The notes beneath the pieces are model-generated. The model saw only the letters and a program-made list of their open reading frames with translations. It made no database searches and was not told the DNA's origin. From Prinia subflava (taxonomy: Eukaryota > Chordata > Aves > Passeriformes > Cisticolidae), in assembly GCF_021018805.1 (NCBI RefSeq), contig NC_086283.1, positions 13,219,162 through 13,283,161 of the forward strand: a stretch of DNA of 64,000 nucleotides. The letters are read 5' to 3'. A program made the position numbers and the translations under genes. Shown here piece after piece: positions 38,072 through 51,695 of the stretch (position 1 is the stretch's first letter; each line of letters starts with the position of its first letter).

Positions 38072-38929
38072 CTTTTATTTTCTTTATAAGAATATCTATC
38101 TCTATCTCTCTCTTTATCATAAGCTTTTTTTAAGGCTATTCAGTCAAAAAGGTTGTTTTTGTGGGCCTTTTCCATTCTGTATGGAAGGATTATTTATAGT
38201 TCAAGATGCAAAACTCATTACAATAACGGCTTCTATCAGTAAGTTTGATAGTAATTTATTACAATAATTAATTATTATTTTCAATATGTTATAAGAAATT
38301 TATTATACCCATCCTGACAATAATGGATTTTTTAACAAAGCAAAGAAATGCTGTCACTAAAAAATATTGGTTTGTAAATATAACCATTACTTTATCACAT
38401 TACTTTTTGCATTTATGATGAAGATACTATGTGGCTTTGAAATTGAATCTTTACCTGGAAAATTCTCAGCTTCCAGGCAAAAAAGCTAAGCTGCTAGTAT
38501 TTCTGCAAGACTTGAATATTCAGGTTGAAAAATTGAATTACATACAGTATATTAATATTTAGTTCATATTCATATTTGGAATTTGATTAGGGAGCTAGCA
38601 GTTTCTTTTTTTTTTTTATGGAGAGATACTATCAGGTACTTCCATGCTCGTGCTCTTATTTTAAACAAATAAATTAAGGGATTTATCGAGAGTTGGACCA
38701 AAAATCATGAAATTATTCCTAGGGATTAATTAATCACATCACAAACAACAGAAGGTAAAATTTCCCAGCTGTGTTCTTTTGAAGAACTAAATCACGACAT
38801 TCAGAACTGATGTTTATTTGAGTCTCAAACACACCAGGTGTTTCCAGACACATAGCTCCACTTGTGGAGAGGAAAAACAAGAAAGACTTTGTGTTTGATG
38901 ACCATGAAGTGAAAGAAATGGTAGTGCTC

Positions 38930-39200
38930 TCCAGAAGAAGCAGTGAGGGCAGCAGCACCCCCTGACACCAACTTGTGCCAGGAGACACAGGCACAGGCTC
39001 TATTTCCATCTCTGAGAGCAATGTGTGGGGAGCAGAAACCAGCTCATGTCCCGCTCCTGGCATCTGGCAGTCCATCTGCTTACCTCCCTGGCCTTTCCTC
39101 TGTCTTGACTGCCTCTCAGAAATTATTTCAACAAATGTTAACTTCTGTTTCTGTGCTACCTCCAAGAAACCTGGTCCTACCACTCTCCAATCAATGTAAA
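38930..39200. other. GC-richer, stop-poor patch of unknown origin
   Basis: Frames are open on both strands here (157 codons minus; 91 and 74 codons plus). Composition rather than coding is the likely reason, because long coincident open frames on opposite strands with no motif are typical of GC-rich islands. It might be a remnant of an old repeat. Confidence 0.3.
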
Positions 39201-42200
39201 AATTCAAGAGGCCTCTAATTTTTTATTAAAAATATTGCAGCATCTTTCTTTTGTTTGGTAAGGTATTACAGTTTAGATTAACTTAAAAGACAGCTGAAAA
39301 GTTTGTTTCTCATTGATCGTTATAATACAGTATCTCATCCCCAAATTTTGTATTTAGTTTCTGTAGTCAAACATTTTTAATCTCTTAACATTACCACCAC
39401 CTATAGTAAATTTTCTGGAATAAAATGGAAAGCTTCCTCCAAAAGGCCACAACATTCTGAAAGTTAGAGACTACAAAACTATCATTGCTTTATAATTGTA
39501 CAGGGCAGGACTGACTCCTTTGTGAGTCAGACACAATCCTGCCCATGCATGAAGACTGAGCCTCAAAGTGAGCCAGCTCAGCTCTGGGCTCTGACCATGC
39601 CCTTTGCTCCTCCTATATTCCTCCTTCACGTTCAGACAGTGTCTGGCACCGTGCATGCTCAGGTGCCTGTCATCTTGATTTAACACTTTAATGCTCAGTT
39701 GAACAAGTTGTTGAGTTGTATTACTTCTGCACATGAACTGACTCAGCCGCTGGCTCCCACAGTACCTTATCTCTCACACTCCTCATATGCTTTGCTCTAT
39801 TCACCACATGCAATCAAATGATGAGGCTACAGCCTGTCTGGGAATAACTTTCTCCCCAAATTCTAGTCTCTAAGATGATAAATTTCCATAATGGGTTTAG
39901 GAAAACCATGAAACAAAGGAAACAATAATAGGGATGCTTTATAGACACATAAACTGTCTATATATGAAGCTGCAGAACTGCATCCTACAGCACAGCAGGA
40001 GCAGGGCACACAGCTATTCATTTGTTTCTCTCTGCTACAGATAGACTAATTGGATTAATACTGAGGGGTAAGGAATATCCTGAACTCTTCAGGCTTAACA
40101 ACTCGGTAGAGATGCTTAATCCTTCACAGGAATTCCTCTGTGAAAGGAGAGAACAAATCATGTTACTCTGATCAGCCTAGAACAAAACATCCTTTTCCAA
40201 CTAAGAGCACTTGCTGCATCCACTAGCTCAGCACTGATAACACCTACAAAAAAATGGAAATTGAAATTCATATTTAACCCCCAGCTGTACAAGCTGAAAT
40301 TTGGTGGAGGTGTAAGATATATGAAACTTCAGGTGCCATTTACTTTTTTGCCACCCTACAGCTCAATCTAAAACCTGCAAATTAGGTACGCATGTAAATA
40401 AATACACAATATTAAGTACTTCTGTTCCTAGAAGTGCTACCTTCCTCTATAGTGAAACAGGTCATACTTTTTGAGAACTACCTGAATAACACATAAGAAT
40501 TTACTGTAATACACTTGGTGACTGTACAACCTGGATGTCACTTACTATCCTACTGTGGCACCTATACCAAAAGTCACTAAACAGGTATACCTAGAAGACT
40601 GTCAGTATTCAAAGAAATCTTCCCAGAGACGTATCTTCTGTAATTCAAGCAGTTCATTATCCTGACTAAGTTCATCATCACAAACATCTTCTGTGAAAAC
40701 CAATGCCTCAAGAAGAGCTTCATCATGAGTATTGCCTGTGTGTAAAACAGTATGTGTGCTATTTGTTGACCCTTTTAATCAATTATTGGAGTAAGTACTT
40801 CCTAGATACTCTTATTTACTTTTCTCTTAGAAGAATCTCAAAGAAGAAGAATCTCTGTGTAACACACAATTATAAAGTAATTATTTGCTTCTTGTCTTTG
40901 TAGTGAATGAAACATATTATTTTCTTGTCTCTTTTCTCCTGACACACCACTTTACTGCACCCTCTTGCTACTACACCTTCTCTGCCTCAGAAGCATCAGT
41001 TAATGTTCCGCTCACATAAATACATGGACGCAAGTCTAAACATCGTAGGCGTGGGATTTGGTTCGAAATTTGCTGTGTCTGTGGAGCCTTTACTGGACTC
41101 ATAAAACTGTTGTTGAATATGATGCCACCTCTGACATGGTACCTTGATTCAAACAGTGAATAAATGCTACTTCTCCTCTGAAGTCTCCCTCTAAGAATGA
41201 GTATTAAATAAAGGTGTAATTTAAATGGTCACGCTGCTATTTAAAAGGGCAAGCTCCCCTGAGAGATCACCTTTCTGTTTTCCAGCATTAGAATCAATAG
41301 TGCCAGCAATTGCTACTGCTTTGCACAGATGAAGAACACAGCAGTTTATCAAGTAAGTTCACTCCAGGATACAATGATTGGCATTGACTTTGAAGCCTTT
41401 GAGCACTTAAGCAATGGTATCTGAATATAACCTAATGACTGTATTATATCTGAACCCACAATTTTCTCATATTGAAGTTCATATATCACATATAATGATG
41501 TTCCACAGACACCAAGGTTTTCTAAACATAAAACAGACTTATTTCTTAGGAGGCAGCTTTAAAAAAACACAATAAAATACTCCACTTCAACATTTTCCCC
41601 TCCTTTTATCCTATATTCTTCTCATATTATAGCTCTTACATGAAAGAATGCAAACAATCTCTTTTCAAATAAGCAAGTTATTGCAGGAACACCTCCTGAG
41701 AGATACAACCTCATGTGTGCTTCACTCAAAGGGAATGCTGTGAGAGATTTGTTATTTATTATAAATAAATAGAACCTAAACCATTATGGATTTAACACAG
41801 CGGTATAGCCTAGATATTTTTCAGTTTTTCATAGAGCTTGAACCTTGAGGAGTTTCTAGTTTAAATCACAAATAAACAAAATAAAATTAAAACCAACAAA
41901 CCAATGCAAATGGAAGAAAACATATGAATGCTCAAAGAAATACTGTGTTTATGAGTTTGAAAAAATATGCATGTACTCTCTTTCCTGGGTTTTTCAGGGA
42001 ATAGGTGAAAAACAGTGCCTACCTGAAATTGAGGATAAGACCTGAAAGAGGAAGATAAGGGAATTTGGGAGGTGACTCAGCAGACAAACTATTTCTGGTT
42101 TTGCTGGATTTGCCTTATGCTCAGATATTAAAAAAAATACCTGAGAAAGGAAGCAAAGTGTTTTGTAGCAGTTTTTATTTCATGCAAAAATATGAATATT

Positions 42201-43420
42201 CAGCTGATTTTCAACTGTTGGAATTAACCAGATGACCTGAAGTCAGTCAGCAAATAGATAATGCTGATCTCAGTGAGCCAGAATAGATCTGTACACAGGA
42301 ATTAACATTCATACAGACAAAACCAAACAGAAGTAGTTGAGCATAAACAATTGCTTATGCTTTTGGTATTTGCCTGGTGTCTCAATCTCAGAATGCAGTC
42401 CTCCAAGCAATGCTCTGTTCTCTAATAATAGTGGTAACAAAGGTACTGACAGGGTTAAAAAGGTTAGAATTATAGGTGAATGCATATTTCAAAAATATTT
42501 ATGTAATCCATTAGTTTTTATATATATTATCGTTCTGCATTTTGTAATACATTGCTCTGTACAACAGAAAGCTTGTCTTGAAATAAGTGACAGCAAGAAG
42601 CAAAACTTTCAAGAGAATATGATGTCTCTGGCTTGAAAGTTATGAAGGATTACCAAGAAAACTAAAAACACTGAGCCCTCAGGTCAATTATTTAAGCTTC
42701 ACTGACAAACAGAAATATTCCTTCCACCAAAGGCTTAAGTCGACTTTATAGAATTAGTCTAATTGGAACACTCAATGTAAGATTTTGTTTTATTCAATGT
42801 GACACCACTACTGCTAATACAAAAAATGTATGTGGGCTCCTATCTCAGACAGATATACTCCAAGGGCACAAAAGATGGTCTTGCATCTTCTTTCCGCCTT
42901 TTCATCCCGTTAAAAAACTACAGGTTAATGTATGCTTAACGGCATCTGATTATATAGAGTGATTTATAAGGGAGTGGGAAACTACCAAAATTATTTCTGA
43001 TATCAACAGATTTTCCAGAAAAGCCATGCAAACAGTCTCACTTTTTGGCTTGACCTAGGGCCAGGCACAACCTAGTAACATATATTGAAGATGTTAAGCC
43101 TCAAATATACCTTTATCTGTTACATTACTTAAAATGAGTTACTTTTCATAGTAACTGATCTAGTAGAGAACAGTCCTTCCCCAGTGTTGTCATTACATAA
43201 AATACATATTAATAGCAATCCTACACATCAAAATTTAATTAAAATCATAAGCTATCCCAAATTATGAGAAGATAACAATGTCTAACCATGCTGCCAATTA
43301 TGAACTTCTGGTCTTAAGAAGGTAGGTAACTTCAAACCTGTGAAATATATATTTATAAATGTCAAGCATTTCAAAATTACTCCCACAAATGCAAAAAACC
43401 AAGGAAAATATTTAACTGTC

Positions 43421-43442
43421 AAAAAAAAAAAAAAAAAAAAAA
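43421..43442. repeat. Poly-A run (22 A)
   Basis: Uninterrupted run of adenines; simple repeat. Confidence 0.9.
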
Positions 43443-43678
43443 GCAAAAATAAACAAATCCCCAAATCTTAAAATGCTGGTAGAGAAAAAATCATGAATAT
43501 CAATGGACCAAATACTAAAACCATTGATAGCAGTGGATCAGCATTCCATTGTCCAGGTAAAGCAACAAAGAGAACCCTTAAATTTTCTCATTGAGAAATT
43601 TATAGTTTATAAATTAATTTTACAATGAACAGACAAAATTCAAAGCAAAATTAAAATCTCCAAGGCCACCTGACCAAG

Positions 43679-43714
43679 AAAAAAAAAAAAAGTGAAAAAA
43701 AAAAGAGAGAAAAA
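43679..43714. repeat. A-rich tract
   Basis: Two adenine blocks separated by GTG and followed by a GA-rich end; simple repeat. Confidence 0.9.
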
Positions 43715-46441
43715 TGTAAGTTAAACTTGGAGAAAGCTCTTAATATTTGCTTGAAGCATAAATAAGCATTTAATACTTTTAACATCAGGACCTCAAGGTG
43801 AAACCAGCATGCAAAATCTTGTAATGTGCATCACCCTGAAGCCTTTGCAAAGTATGTGTTGGAAACAGGATTGTAACAACTCTGTCTGGTTTTACAGATT
43901 TGCATTCTTATCACTGATTTCAACTGGGAGTGTAAAACTACATAATACATTTTGTATTTTACTTCAGAGGTCTAATTGGGAAGTATTCTGTTTACCTGAG
44001 AGGACCTGCACTGTTTCCTTGGCAGTGACAGAGTCCCTCTGCTGCCACTGATGCTTTTCCACCTGAACAGGGAAAACGTACGGTAGCTGTGGTGGGAGTC
44101 CACATCAACAATGAGTAGGATTTACATAAATCATGGTTTAGATAATACTCAGTTCATATTATTTAGACTAAAGAAGGACAGGGCTTGACACATCACTGAG
44201 TCACAAGTCCTTTCATGCCTTCCCAAAGGCTTGCGGATTTATTTTTTGCAGCATAAGACTTGGCCACCTTAATCTGGACGGGCTAGAAACATCTTTGTAG
44301 ATTCATTTGGCAATTAATTTTAAATCAGCACAGGAAAGTGCAGCAGATTCCCTTTGCAGCTGAAACTAGCACTAGACCTCATACCTGCTAAGAGCCACAT
44401 TTGGATGGTGAGGGTCAGCATATGCAGCTCCCTTAGCGGGATCAGAATGTTAATTGCTACATGCTCGAATTATTTGCTTTCAGCTACTTTAAATACATCA
44501 TCCATCAAAGATAAATTACAGTATTTAAATTGCCTTCTGCCTGTTGTTTTTCAAAGAGGAAAAAAATCGCCAATCAGTCTTCAAACAATTACTAAATAAG
44601 CAATGTGAAGAATTACTCCATATTTGTCTTGCTTTGTTTTCCACCTAATTCAGAAGCCTGGCAACTGGTTAAACAGTACACCTGAAAAACTGTAACAATA
44701 CAGCACTTCATCCTGTAATTATTTAGTTACGTATTTTTAGGGAATGCTTGTTCCATGTCATTATACATCCATTAGGAAAAAAACATCTTCCTGCAGGGGT
44801 TGGTTTTGTACTTAATAGCTCAGTGTAAAAGTAAACGCTGAATCTGGAGTGAGGCATCCTGTGCTTACAGCCATGAAACACACGTTTGGCACACAGAAGT
44901 ACTCAGACTCAATAATTTTCCTTCAAATTAATTTGCAGACAAATTAATACTGCAGGGTATTTTCCACATTATTGTTTTATTCTATAAAACTTATTGCGCA
45001 AATTGCATTTAAATTTTAGCACTGAAGCAAAAGGGAACAGTAGAATGTCCAGATGTGACTCCCGTTTTATTCTGTGGCTGTATTTGACAGTTCATTTAAA
45101 AATATCTAAAGTATTCATAGTACCATAAACATAATATTTAATATCATACTCAGTAAATAATAAAAGATATTGCCTTTGTATCCAAAGTCAGATTCTACTT
45201 CACAGAGATGAATAGAGAAATAATTTTTCAAATTTTGAGACCCATGCTCATACTTGACCTTGACAGCTGAAATGAAATGAAATAAATGAAATCATCACAT
45301 CCTCAATGCTTTCAATAAAGCAACAGCTCTGTTGTTCTTAACAGAACATTTGGATCTACAACTTGCTGGCAAGTTTCTCAGCTGGTTGTGAGATCTTCCA
45401 AGGTTTTGTAAGTATTTTTTAAATTAATAAAACTCTTCCACTCCGTTCCATGAAATGCACCTAAATGCCCTGATCCTCTTGCTGTGTGGTTAGTGCTGAG
45501 GGCAAGAGAACAGAATATCAGCTGTGGGGTAGAAACACATCCAGCCCTGCTCCAAGAACAGAGAAATATTTATTCCTACACGGGAATAGTCTTACTCTCA
45601 CCTAGTCACACCCCTGAAGTTAAGCACATACAACTGCCTGTCTTACAGAAAGGCACATTAGGGGGGGAAAAACCCCCAAACTTGTATGTAGAAGGTGAGA
45701 AGTGGGACACACAGCCCTCTAGGTGAGCATCCCACCTCCCACGTCTCAGTGTCCTACTCTCATAGGATGCCTGAGGTCAAGCCACTAGAAGAAAATAAAC
45801 ATATGACTGCTATTGTCGTGCATTTATGGCACCTATATCATTAACTCCTGCCACATGAGACAAAAGAAGACAAAAAGAAGAAAGGGGCTGGTTTATGCAC
45901 TGTCTTTCATGTTATGCTAAAGGACAGCCATACTGCTCTCAACCTACAGTAGCAGTTCCTTTAATTAACACAGCTTAGAAGTGGCTCTTAGCTTCTTTCA
46001 TAAGGTTAGATAAAATTTTCAATTTACGAACAATCACTGCTGATGAAAGACAAAATTACAGGGGTTTAAAGCTAGGTGACAGCAGCCCAGCTTTACCACC
46101 TTTTGTATGGTCCAAATAAATGTCATTCTTTAAAATTTCCCAGCCAAAGAACATGAACAGACCAACAGAAATCTTAGCTGAATCCAGTATATGCTCACAT
46201 GCCATTGCCCAGGAAAAGGTTCACACAGTCAATAAAGCTAAAATAACAACTAGACTGCAAGTAAAACTAAATTACAGTCATAAACTGATAGGCAACATCA
46301 TCCTCAATGTCCAGACACCACATGCCATAGTTGAGGGCTACTAAACAAGGTAAGGTGACAGGGTATCTTCTCCATGCAAGCTCATCACCTGGGAACTCTG
46401 CCTTATCAAGACTAGCCCTGCATGCCAGCAAAACATTAAAG

Positions 46442-46456
46442 AAAAAAAAAAAAAAA
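46442..46456. repeat. Poly-A run (15 A)
   Basis: Uninterrupted run of adenines; simple repeat. Confidence 0.9.
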
Positions 46457-49400
46457 GGCTTCTGTGTTCCTGTTCTTTATAGGAAGACTCCTTAAGCCTT
46501 TCTTATAAATATTAGAAATAGCTTCTATTATACTGATTATAGTTCATTCAGGTGAGTAGGCAAGACTGACAGTGTAAGAAACAGTGCACATGGCCAAGAT
46601 AGCCAAAACCCAAATGAATGCAAACTTCAGAAGCTTTCTCCAAGCCCCAGAGAGAAAAATCACAACATACTGATCATCTCTGTCAAAGTTTTATCTACAA
46701 AAACAGTAGCACAGAGTGGAAATTCAGACACAAACTGAAAGCTAGTGAGTATTACAAAACAGTAGATAGTGACAAGTACAGACCAAGCTGATCCCACAGT
46801 GGTATTTGTCTCTTTTCTCAACCTCCACAGATTTTTATTTCTTTTTGAAGGAAACCACTATGAATAAATAGAACAAAATAGGCTTTTCACATCAGGAACT
46901 ATTTTTGATGTTATAGGAGATAAAACACAGTCAGCAAGAACTGGTTGTGTTGAAAAGACAGCCCTGAAGCAGGTAGGACACACAATGACACTGGAACAGT
47001 AGGGATTGTTCTGTATGTACATAAATCCATGACTATTGCAGGCTGATCCAGCCTCAGACTTCCTGGGAGAAAAATATAAGGAGAGGAATTTGTGCTTCTG
47101 GACTGTTTCTGTGTCTAGCTAGTGAATCACACCTTTGTACCACTGCCTGTGCTTGTCTCCCAAACACTTCTGCGTGCATGATGGCATTCCGCTTGTTTGG
47201 AGTCATGCTTCAGTTAGCTTAAGTGCCTGATCCCTGAATTTCAATGTCTGAGTCTACATATAAATACTAAATATAAGCAGCCGAGGGGTAATGATGATAA
47301 CCTGATGAGTACTTTATGCATATACTCACTATCCTAACAAACAATGGTCTCTGTTAACTCTTCTTACAGTTTTTACCTGTAAAAACATGGAATACTGCAT
47401 CCTTTTGCTAGAGAAGGGAGATAGGGAAACTTACACAAGTCATGGAGCATTTCTCCTTTCTGGTTTGCAAGTCTAGGTCTAGAGTCATCCCCAGAGAGCT
47501 GCCAGGAGAATGGTAGAAGTATGACAGACCGCACAAAAGCAACTGAACAATTCTTTCCACTTGGGAATTACCTGTGGATTTCTTCAGCTATACTGTTAGT
47601 ACAGAGGATGAGATTTTTCACTGACAAAACATGTAATTTTAAAATAAGCAATAAAACCTCCATATATCATTATTAACTATGGTAGAGTTCATTTTTACTA
47701 TGTTCATTTTTACATCTCTTTTCTTTGGTCTTTTAAAACCTCAAAGATGAGATATACAGGGAAATATCAACAACATTACTTTTTTAAAAGAAGTTCTGAA
47801 AGAAGCAAAGTTCATATAAGATGCTATTTTAACAACTAAACTGAGGCATTTATTAACATTTTGAAGAGAAGGGAAGGGGTCTAAAAATTATTGTTGCTTT
47901 ATAGAAAAGCTTAATGAGGTTTTCTATACCACTTTTGTTGTATTTTCTTATAACAAATGCTTGAAATAGCTTCCAGAAAACATTCAGGAGATATTTATTT
48001 CCCAACAATAGATGACTCTAACAAAGCATATAAAAACCTCTCATTCTTTTCCTGTGTGTTTCAACTTCAGCAGTATGACCAAATGACAATAATGAATTGA
48101 CTTTTCTATAAAAGCAGCAGATCCTTTGCAGATGTTAGAAATGAATGGATGAAAAGGAGGAAAATCTTCTTAGAAAAATAACTGGATGAGGAATAAATTG
48201 AGGTAAGAAGTATTATATATAATGCTGCTTAAAACTGTATGATGCCAAATATTCATTTTTAGCAAAATACTGCATTAATTGTATTTATAGTTTTTATGGA
48301 TGAACTTGATAAATACCCACAGATAATTCAAGTATTAGCAATGTCTTGCTCCATCACATTAAAAACAAGTAATTCTAAACAGTAGTCTGTGAAGTATATA
48401 AAATCCATAGTGTTTATGGGAAAACAACAGAGTGGATCATTTGTGTAGCTTTTCTCCAGAAAGGTATGGGCTGTCACAGACAAGAGTCTGTGAGGGAGAG
48501 AACAGCAAAGGGGGCATTCACATGCAATGTTCGTATGGCACAGAGAAATGGTGAATATTTTCAGTCAAACATTTAACTCTTTTCAACCATCTGAAGCAAA
48601 ATGTCTGTCAGCTTGCTTTTTCCACTGCTGATAAAATGCAAAAGAGACTGCAATAATAACACTTGCAAAATCTCAGAAGGGAAATCTGGGACAAAAAGTC
48701 ATGCCATGTTGATTAAGGGCAGCTTTTTTTTTTTAATCTATTCAATGGATTTAAATACAATACAGAAAACTGTTAAATGGTTCGATAGCTGTATCAGAAG
48801 AATAACAGATGCCATCGTTCATTATGCAGCCTATACATGTCTGTAGCAATGCCAAACAAAACATATTTGTGATATCTCTGGTCACACATGTAACAACGAC
48901 CAGCGTGGCAGGAAGTGTAGCTCCATAGAATTTCTCCACTGCATTTAATGGATGCTAGTGGGAATGGCTTGGAAACTTTTGAACATTGACTTGCTTATTA
49001 AGCTTTTCAGTAATTCAAGAAACCATCTTTTAGCACTCACAAACTTCATTAATCCTCTGAAGATAGAACTACTGACCAAAACAACGAATACAACAGTTTT
49101 TCACTTAAGTACACAAGAGAAAAGCACTTTCCATTATAATGAATAATCAAAAAGCAAATACAGTCTCCATAATTGTAAATGTTGAATGTCACCCAAGGTA
49201 ACAAAAATACAAGTGTCTAGGCTGTAAGTCATCAGACAATGATTTTGTAACTCCTCACATCTTGGAATAACTTTGTTTCATGACTGCACATATAAATCAG
49301 AAAAACATGGGTAAACATATTCCTTAGTTTAAATTCTACCCGAGACTGCTTTGCTCAAGTCTGTTCCAACATCAATGAGAAGACGAGAAGATTGGTATCT

Positions 49401-49794
49401 GAAGCCATGAAGTCTCTAACACTCAAAGGTCCCGAGAAAGAGTCTTTAGCCTCATGTTTCATATTTTCTGAGCAGAAATGTTCACTCTTTTTCACATTCA
49501 TTCTATTGTATCATATAATTTCCCTAGCAGTTTCTTTCACTGGAAGTCTTATTTTGAATTTCCATGTATCCTTCTACCCTATTATTCTCATTAATGAAAT
49601 AAAGCAAGTAATTTTTCTTCATTTTCCTGATGTTTGTCTTATATAAACATCTGGTAACTATGTGATCAACAGAATATTTAGAAAAAACAGACAGCTAAGC
49701 TGGTAGTAGGACAAGTTTTTCACAGCAAAATTTATCAATAGGCAATCTGAAAGTATATATCATCATTATTGTAGTACATATCTAAATATGTATA

Positions 49795-49814
49795 TAGATA
49801 CATATATGTATCTA
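49795..49814. repeat. Perfect 20-bp AT-rich palindrome
   Basis: TAGATACATATATGTATCTA is its own reverse complement. It sits in a TA/CATA-rich microsatellite-like patch (about 49753-49830), so slippage and low complexity explain much of it. Confidence 0.9.
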
Positions 49815-49956
49815 CATACATATGCTGCATATGAACTGCAGTAACATTACAGTGGGCAAAGGGGAAGCACTGAATGATGGAAATTACTCCACTGACAAAG
49901 TGTAAGTTAACATATGGCTACCCTGACAAGTCATTACAATTCAAATATAGCTCTTT

Positions 49957-49988
49957 AAAAAAAAAGAAAAAAAAAAGAAAAAAAAAAA
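49957..49988. repeat. A-rich tract with G interruptions
   Basis: About 32 bases, nearly all adenine; simple repeat. Confidence 0.9.
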
Positions 49989-50773
49989 CACTGTCAGATT
50001 TTAGATAACTGACTAATCAGAAATAGAATTACTTTGAGATGTAATTTATTCAGAATAAATGAAACTTTGAGTTTACTCCTGAAGGAGATCTATCAGAGAT
50101 TCAACGTCATTACTCGAAATTGAGTTAGGTGAATAAGGGACTCTTCAGTTTGATGCCTGAATTAAAGTGATCAGATCAATCAGAAATATTTTGTTAGGCC
50201 TAAAATTAAATACTACTTTAATTGAAGAATTATTTACTGCTTTAACCTTATTTTTAGAATTAAAAAAGTATCACCACTTGGAAAAGTCAATCTCATTTGG
50301 AAAACCTGAAAGCAATCATTAGACACTTAAAAAGATAAATCACTAGGTTTAGTAACTAAAGTTGCTTAGATCAACTGCACATGAATTGGAAAACAGAAAG
50401 TAAACTTGAAAGAAAGATGCAGTTTCAGAAACAGTGCATTTTTCCCTTTTTTACACCCACAGAAGTGCTTCCCAAATTACATAGAGAAGACTTGGCTGGA
50501 AGGGGTTTCTGGAGGTTTTCCTTCACTGCCTTCTGTTTGTGACAGACACAAATTCCAGCATTAAAGATATGGAATCGTCAATTCCCTGTTCATAGGAAAG
50601 TTTAACGATTTTCTGGGGAAAACATAGAGCTCAATCTCTTTAGGAAGCAAGTTATTAATGATTCTAATCACCTATTTTTTTTCTGAGATGATAGAGGGGA
50701 AGAGGTCCTACAGACTTTCTTCATTTTCTATCGACCACAGACACAGTCACCACAGAAATTAGTAATAAAAACG

Positions 50774-50824
50774 GAAAACAAAAAAACCCCTCAAACCAAA
50801 ACAAAAAAAAAACCAACAACAAAC
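50774..50824. repeat. A/C low-complexity tract
   Basis: Runs of A interrupted by short C blocks, continuing into CCAACAACAAACCC; low-complexity sequence. Confidence 0.85.
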
Positions 50825-51647
50825 CCTCCTCCCCCAAACATTTTCAAAAACATTCAATTACAGGAACTTGAGGCAGCTCAAGAAGGCCAGAGAATGCTTT
50901 CTTTTGAAAATCTCCTAGTGGTTTAAAATTTACTCAGCAAGAGCCTCCCTAATTTCAATGGATTGACTCAGTTTTCATCTTTTAACTTTCAAAATAAATG
51001 CAAAACAATGCATCTCATTTTTACACACTATGAATGGCAGCGAAAGCAAAGACAACAGAGAAAAGCAATTCTTCAACTCATGGCTTCCATCCTCTATTTT
51101 TCCTTGACTGGGTTAAATCAAGTTTATGAATTCAAAGCAGGACAGGAAGAAGTGATTATGCCTGAATTTAAAGAATCTTGCTGTGATAGACTATTTACTC
51201 CAAAGATGAAAGACCAGGTTTTTGAAGGGCTATTCTATTTAAACCAGACACAGTATCTGGGTTTTAATCAAATTACGGCCACAGCCTTTTTTCCATGCTC
51301 AGTGATAAGACAGCCAAGACAGCCAATGCCACAGTAAGACGTCAACAATGTATTTGTTTTCTTCTTCCATTCTAGACAAAGTATGCAAACCAAACTGGCT
51401 TTTAATATACCACTGTACATAGCTGTCCAATAAATACTACTCTCCCTCATCAAGTACAAACCAATGAATAACAAAATTATCCTTCTTTTCAATCATGAAA
51501 TGAAGAAACAAAGGCAAATAAAACCCACATGTTGAGCTATCACATAAAAACCTTTTATTTCTATTTCATATCTAAGTTCTATAGTTTGAATGAGTGGGTT
51601 CCAAATTTTCTAAATAAAATCTTAAGTCTTCAATGTTTTAACATAAT

Positions 51648-51663
51648 CAATTTTTAAAAATTG
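51648..51663. repeat. Perfect 16-bp palindrome (AT-rich)
   Basis: CAATTTTTAAAAATTG is self-complementary. It lies 16 bp before the X-box-like palindrome. Confidence 0.85.
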
Positions 51664-51679
51664 TCATTGTGCTAATGTT

Positions 51680-51695
51680 TGTTTCCATGGAAACA
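51680..51695. promoter_or_regulatory. RFX X-box-like perfect palindrome
   Basis: TGTTTCCATGGAAACA is a perfect 16-bp palindrome. The RFX-family X-box consensus is close to GTTGCCATGGCAAC; this site differs symmetrically at one position per half-site (T for G, A for C). RFX factors bind as dimers to such sites in promoters and enhancers. Binding here is inferred from motif similarity only, and no gene is adjacent. Confidence 0.35.

Larger units (their letters stand above)
38072..49794. other. Long non-coding stretch, no gene seen
   Basis: AT-rich DNA with a TATC/TC microsatellite-like tract (38093-38117), poly-A tracts (43421-43442, 43679-43714, 46442-46456), a GAAAT repeat (45269-45291) and a GC-balanced 8-bp hairpin with AAGA loop (48474-48493). 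The longest frame is 157 codons on the minus strand at 38734-39207, in a GC-richer patch that is also open on the + strand. Its peptide has no motif I recognise. No exon or RNA gene is supported. Confidence 0.55.

Noticed and set aside
38051..38090. Hairpin followed by T-rich DNA resembling a rho-independent terminator
   Set aside because: Everything else in the window is vertebrate-like, where this structure does not terminate transcription. Kept only as an inverted repeat.
50963..51337. 124-codon + frame
   Set aside because: Not bounded by credible splice sites, and the peptide matches no family I know.
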